This document shows positions 13,862 to 16,252 of a DNA stretch of 16,252 nt, piece after piece (positions within the stretch are counted from its first letter, which is position 1; the number at the start of each line of letters is the position of its first letter). Below the pieces are notes generated by a model. It was given only the letters and a program-made list of their open reading frames with translations. It was not told where the DNA came from and ran no database searches. The position numbers were made by a program, and so were the translations under genes. This DNA comes from an uncultured Parasphingopyxis sp. (GTDB lineage: Bacteria > Pseudomonadota > Alphaproteobacteria > Sphingomonadales > Sphingomonadaceae): positions 1-16,252 of the forward strand of contig CAJQMX010000332.1 of the NCBI GenBank assembly GCA_905479515.1, given 5' to 3'.

Positions 13862-16252
13862 TCAGAAATTTATACGGCCTTCGGCACCAATCACGCGCGG
13901 CTCTTCGATCCAGCCAACATACACGCCCGGGCTGAGTGGCGCGTCGACCGAGGCGGTATAGGTGGCTTCATCGGTTAGGTTGCGACCGAATACACGGAAT
14001 TCGTAGCGGCCAAACTCCACCCCGACATGAGCATCGAATTTCGTATATCCTTCCTGAAACGCGTTCGGGTCGAGGTCGCCATCCAGGAACATCTCGTCCT
14101 TGAAGTTGGCTCCAATCCGGGCATTCAGATCGAAATTCTCGAAACTGCGATTGAAGGCGAGATAGACGTTACCACTGAACTCGGGCGCAAAGGCCCCGCG
14201 TTCGCCGGCAAGGTCCTTGGTACCCACACCTGCAGAATCCGGGCATGTGCCCAAGCCCGTTTCGATCACTGAACACCCTGCCCCTGGGAAGGACTGGAAT
14301 TCGTGATCGAGATAGGCGAACGCACCGCCAATCTCGATTTCGTCGCTGAGAAGGAACTGGCCATCAAGTTCCAGCCCCTGCACTTGAAGTTCAGCCGCGT
14401 TCCCAACCACGAAGCTTGTCCCACTCCACGAGGTTACCTGCAGGTCTTCTAACTCGCTTCGGAAAATGATTGCCCCGATGCGAGCACGGTCACCCATGAA
14501 CTGGTGCTTGATACCAGCTTCCCAAGCCGTGACTTTCTCATCCTCAAATTCATGACCCGGACGCGGGCTCCCATCCGGTTCCGCCGTGTCAGGACTGAAA
14601 TTGTAACCACCAGATTTATAGCCAGTGGAATAGGAAATATAGGCCGACCCGTTGTCAGCATACTGCCAGCGCAGTTTTACAGATGGATCAAGATGATCTT
14701 CTGTTCGCGTATCGTTGAGGTCAGCAGCAAAGCGGTTGAGCAATGCGGCAAAAGTCGTTGCAGAGTTCAATCCATCTGCACCCCCAACAGTAGCGGCGGC
14801 GGTTAGATATTCGGTTAGATCGGCAGACCCGATCGTGTCTGCGGGTGTGACAAGGCCAACGAAGTCTCGGGGTGTGCCGGCTCCAACAACAACACTCTTA
14901 TCGATGCTCTTCTCATCTTCGGAGTAACGCAAACCTAGTTCAAGTGTGACGCTGTCGGTCAGGTCAATGCCAAGCTCGCCAAAAAGCGCAATCGTTTCGG
15001 CTTGTTGATCGAAGAAAGTGCGTTGAGCAACGTTAACAATACCGCCGGGCAAAATCGATGTTGGCAAAACGCCAAATGTGCCATTGAACGCCGTTGTCTC
15101 TTCAACATAAGCATCCTGGTTTTCATAATACAGCCCGCCCAAGAAATTTATGCGCCCATCCCAGTCTGTGGCAATGCGAAGTTCCTGGCTAAACATGTCC
15201 AGTTCTTCTTCATCAAGATTGTGAATGAAGCTGACAGGCAGAAAATCCACATCGTGATTTTGAGCGAAATCGAAAGAGGAGTAGCCAGTAATCGAAGTGA
15301 GGGTAAAGTTATCGAACTCCCATTCTGCCTTCACAGATCCGCTCAATGATTCGGTTGTCTCCGTGTCGGAGATTGGAGGATCGCCGACCCGGAATGCGGG
15401 ATTGCCGCTGAAGCTGACATAAGCGGTATCGCCAGTAGAAACTCCAAAGTCTGGATGAAGCATTTGTGAGAGCGCTATCGTGCTAGGCGTCGGCAGGCGA
15501 TCATCAATCGCATTAATGGTAAGCTCCTTACCGACCCCGTCCATTTCAAGATAGCTCAGTTTCGTCTCAACGTTTAAACTCTCCGTTGGTTGCCAGGCGA
15601 GAGTCGCCCGGGCGAACATGTCTTCGCGCTCGGCTTCGTCGCGATCAAAGACACGGTTTTCAACATATCCGTCAGTTGTCGTATAACGAATTGCCAACCG
15701 GCCTGCCAAATTATCCGCCAAGCCCGCGGAAAAGACGCCCGAGTAGCTTTGCGTATTGAATTCTGGTTCCCAGGCGACACCGACCCAACCATTGAGTTCT
15801 TCCCCGACTTCTGGCGAGGCCGTTTCAAGCTTGATCGCGCCAGCAACCGTGTTCTTACCGAACAGAACGCCCTGGGGCCCACGCAGAACCTCGACTTGCT
15901 GCAGGTCGAACTGGGACTGTGAGAATTGGCGGCTGCGCGGCTGATAAACGCCATCCACATAAAGGCCAACCGATTGCTCGAACCCCTTGTTGATTCCGGA
16001 TCCGACACCTCGGATAAAGATGTTCGAGGTTTGCGCTCCCCGACCGACCTGCAGGCCCGGCACGCGCGCGGAAATCTGCTCAAGGTTCGTGACCCCTTGC
16101 GCTTCCAGCTCTGCTCCGGAAACGGCGGTCACGGCCACTGGAGCATTGATCAGCGTCTCGTCCCGTTTACGTGCCGTAACAGTCACTGTTGTCAGTCTTG
16201 CTTCCCGCTCCGCTTCTGTTTCGGCAGGGACATCTGCCACTTGCCCATAGGC
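13862..16252 (-). CDS. TonB-dependent outer-membrane receptor, 5' end cut by window edge
   Basis: The protein imports a scarce or large ligand across the outer membrane using TonB energy. About 796 residues are visible. The frame remains open to the right edge and reads AYGQVADVPAE at its start, which looks like the end of a signal peptide and the beginning of the mature protein, so the true start lies outside. The GTG at 16240 is not a likely start. A TonB-box-like segment (VTVTARKR, about residues 19-26 counting from that GTG) is followed by the plug domain (about 30-140) with VGLYVDGVY (91-99) and VEVLRGPQGVLFGKNTVAG (116-134). The beta-barrel runs to the terminal Phe (GRINF). Two cysteines in GCSVIETGLGTC may close an extracellular loop. 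It resembles the large sphingomonad/marine receptor group; an organic ligand rather than iron is inferred from context. Confidence 0.95.
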   Translation of the reverse strand, partial: AYGQVADVPAETEAEREARLTTVTVTARKRDETLINAPVAVTAVSGAELEAQGVTNLEQISARVPGLQVGRGAQTSNIFIRGVGSGINKGFEQSVGLYVDGVYQPRSRQFSQSQFDLQQVEVLRGPQGVLFGKNTVAGAIKLETASPEVGEELNGWVGVAWEPEFNTQSYSGVFSAGLADNLAGRLAIRYTTTDGYVENRVFDRDEAEREDMFARATLAWQPTESLNVETKLSYLEMDGVGKELTINAIDDRLPTPSTIALSQMLHPDFGVSTGDTAYVSFSGNPAFRVGDPPISDTETTESLSGSVKAEWEFDNFTLTSITGYSSFDFAQNHDVDFLPVSFIHNLDEEELDMFSQELRIATDWDGRINFLGGLYYENQDAYVEETTAFNGTFGVLPTSILPGGIVNVAQRTFFDQQAETIALFGELGIDLTDSVTLELGLRYSEDEKSIDKSVVVGAGTPRDFVGLVTPADTIGSADLTEYLTAAATVGGADGLNSATTFAALLNRFAADLNDTRTEDHLDPSVKLRWQYADNGSAYISYSTGYKSGGYNFSPDTAEPDGSPRPGHEFEDEKVTAWEAGIKHQFMGDRARIGAIIFRSELEDLQVTSWSGTSFVVGNAAELQVQGLELDGQFLLSDEIEIGGAFAYLDHEFQSFPGAGCSVIETGLGTCPDSAGVGTKDLAGERGAFAPEFSGNVYLAFNRSFENFDLNARIGANFKDEMFLDGDLDPNAFQEGYTKFDAHVGVEFGRYEFRVFGRNLTDEATYTASVDAPLSPGVYVGWIEEPRVIGAEGRINF

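Noticed and set aside
15574..16083. 169-codon open frame on the minus strand inside the receptor gene
   Set aside because: It is a different frame of the receptor plug and barrel coding sequence, Ser/Arg-rich and without motifs.
16238..16240. GTG at 16240 as the true start of the receptor
   Set aside because: The frame stays open to the window edge and the preceding residues AYGQ look like the end of a signal peptide, so the gene begins outside the window.

Overview
All eleven protein genes in this window lie on the minus strand, so the transcription order runs from the right edge to the left. The content (TonB-dependent receptor, lipoproteins with lipoboxes, PQQ quinohemoprotein, AraC regulator, moderate G+C) points to a Gram-negative proteobacterium. 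The style recalls aquatic Hyphomonadaceae, Sphingomonadales or Halieaceae-like lineages, but the sequence alone does not decide between them. No RNA genes, CRISPR arrays or intact mobile elements were seen.

Layout, in transcription order. A TonB-dependent outer-membrane receptor is cut by the right edge (13862-16252). It is followed by a strong hairpin (13821-13852). Next come an HSD10-type short-chain dehydrogenase (12996-13769) and a class-3-like aldehyde dehydrogenase (11572-12996), whose stop and start codons overlap. Then come an AMP-forming acyl-CoA synthetase (9844-11514) and an AraC-family regulator (8693-9790). A tight block follows: enoyl-CoA hydratase (7738-8592), SCP-x/lipid-transfer-type thiolase (6454-7710), acyl-CoA dehydrogenase (5300-6457) and an alpha-methylacyl-CoA racemase (4187-5293). 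After a 158-base gap come a lipid-anchored PQQ quinohemoprotein alcohol dehydrogenase (1863-4028) and an unrecognised lipoprotein, probably a beta-propeller (187-1809).

How the genes could work together (inference). The receptor imports a hydrophobic compound. The PQQ enzyme oxidises a primary alcohol in the periplasm. The aldehyde dehydrogenase makes the acid and the synthetase makes the CoA ester. The racemase converts the (2R)-methyl to the (2S)-methyl thioester. The dehydrogenase, hydratase, HSD10-like dehydrogenase and thiolase then complete one beta-oxidation round. The racemase, the HSD10-like enzyme and the SCP-x-type thiolase together suggest a 2-methyl-branched substrate such as an isoprenoid or sterol side-chain alcohol. 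An alternative analogy is the sphingomonad polyethylene-glycol (peg) locus, which also joins a TonB receptor, aldehyde dehydrogenase, acyl-CoA ligase and AraC regulator. The substrate cannot be read from the sequence.

Unusual points are altered catalytic residues in the thiolase, acyl-CoA dehydrogenase and enoyl-CoA hydratase, a predicted lipid anchor on the quinohemoprotein, frequent GTG/TTG starts, an in-frame ATG-then-stop just ahead of the regulator, and an overlapping-hairpin element behind the receptor gene.
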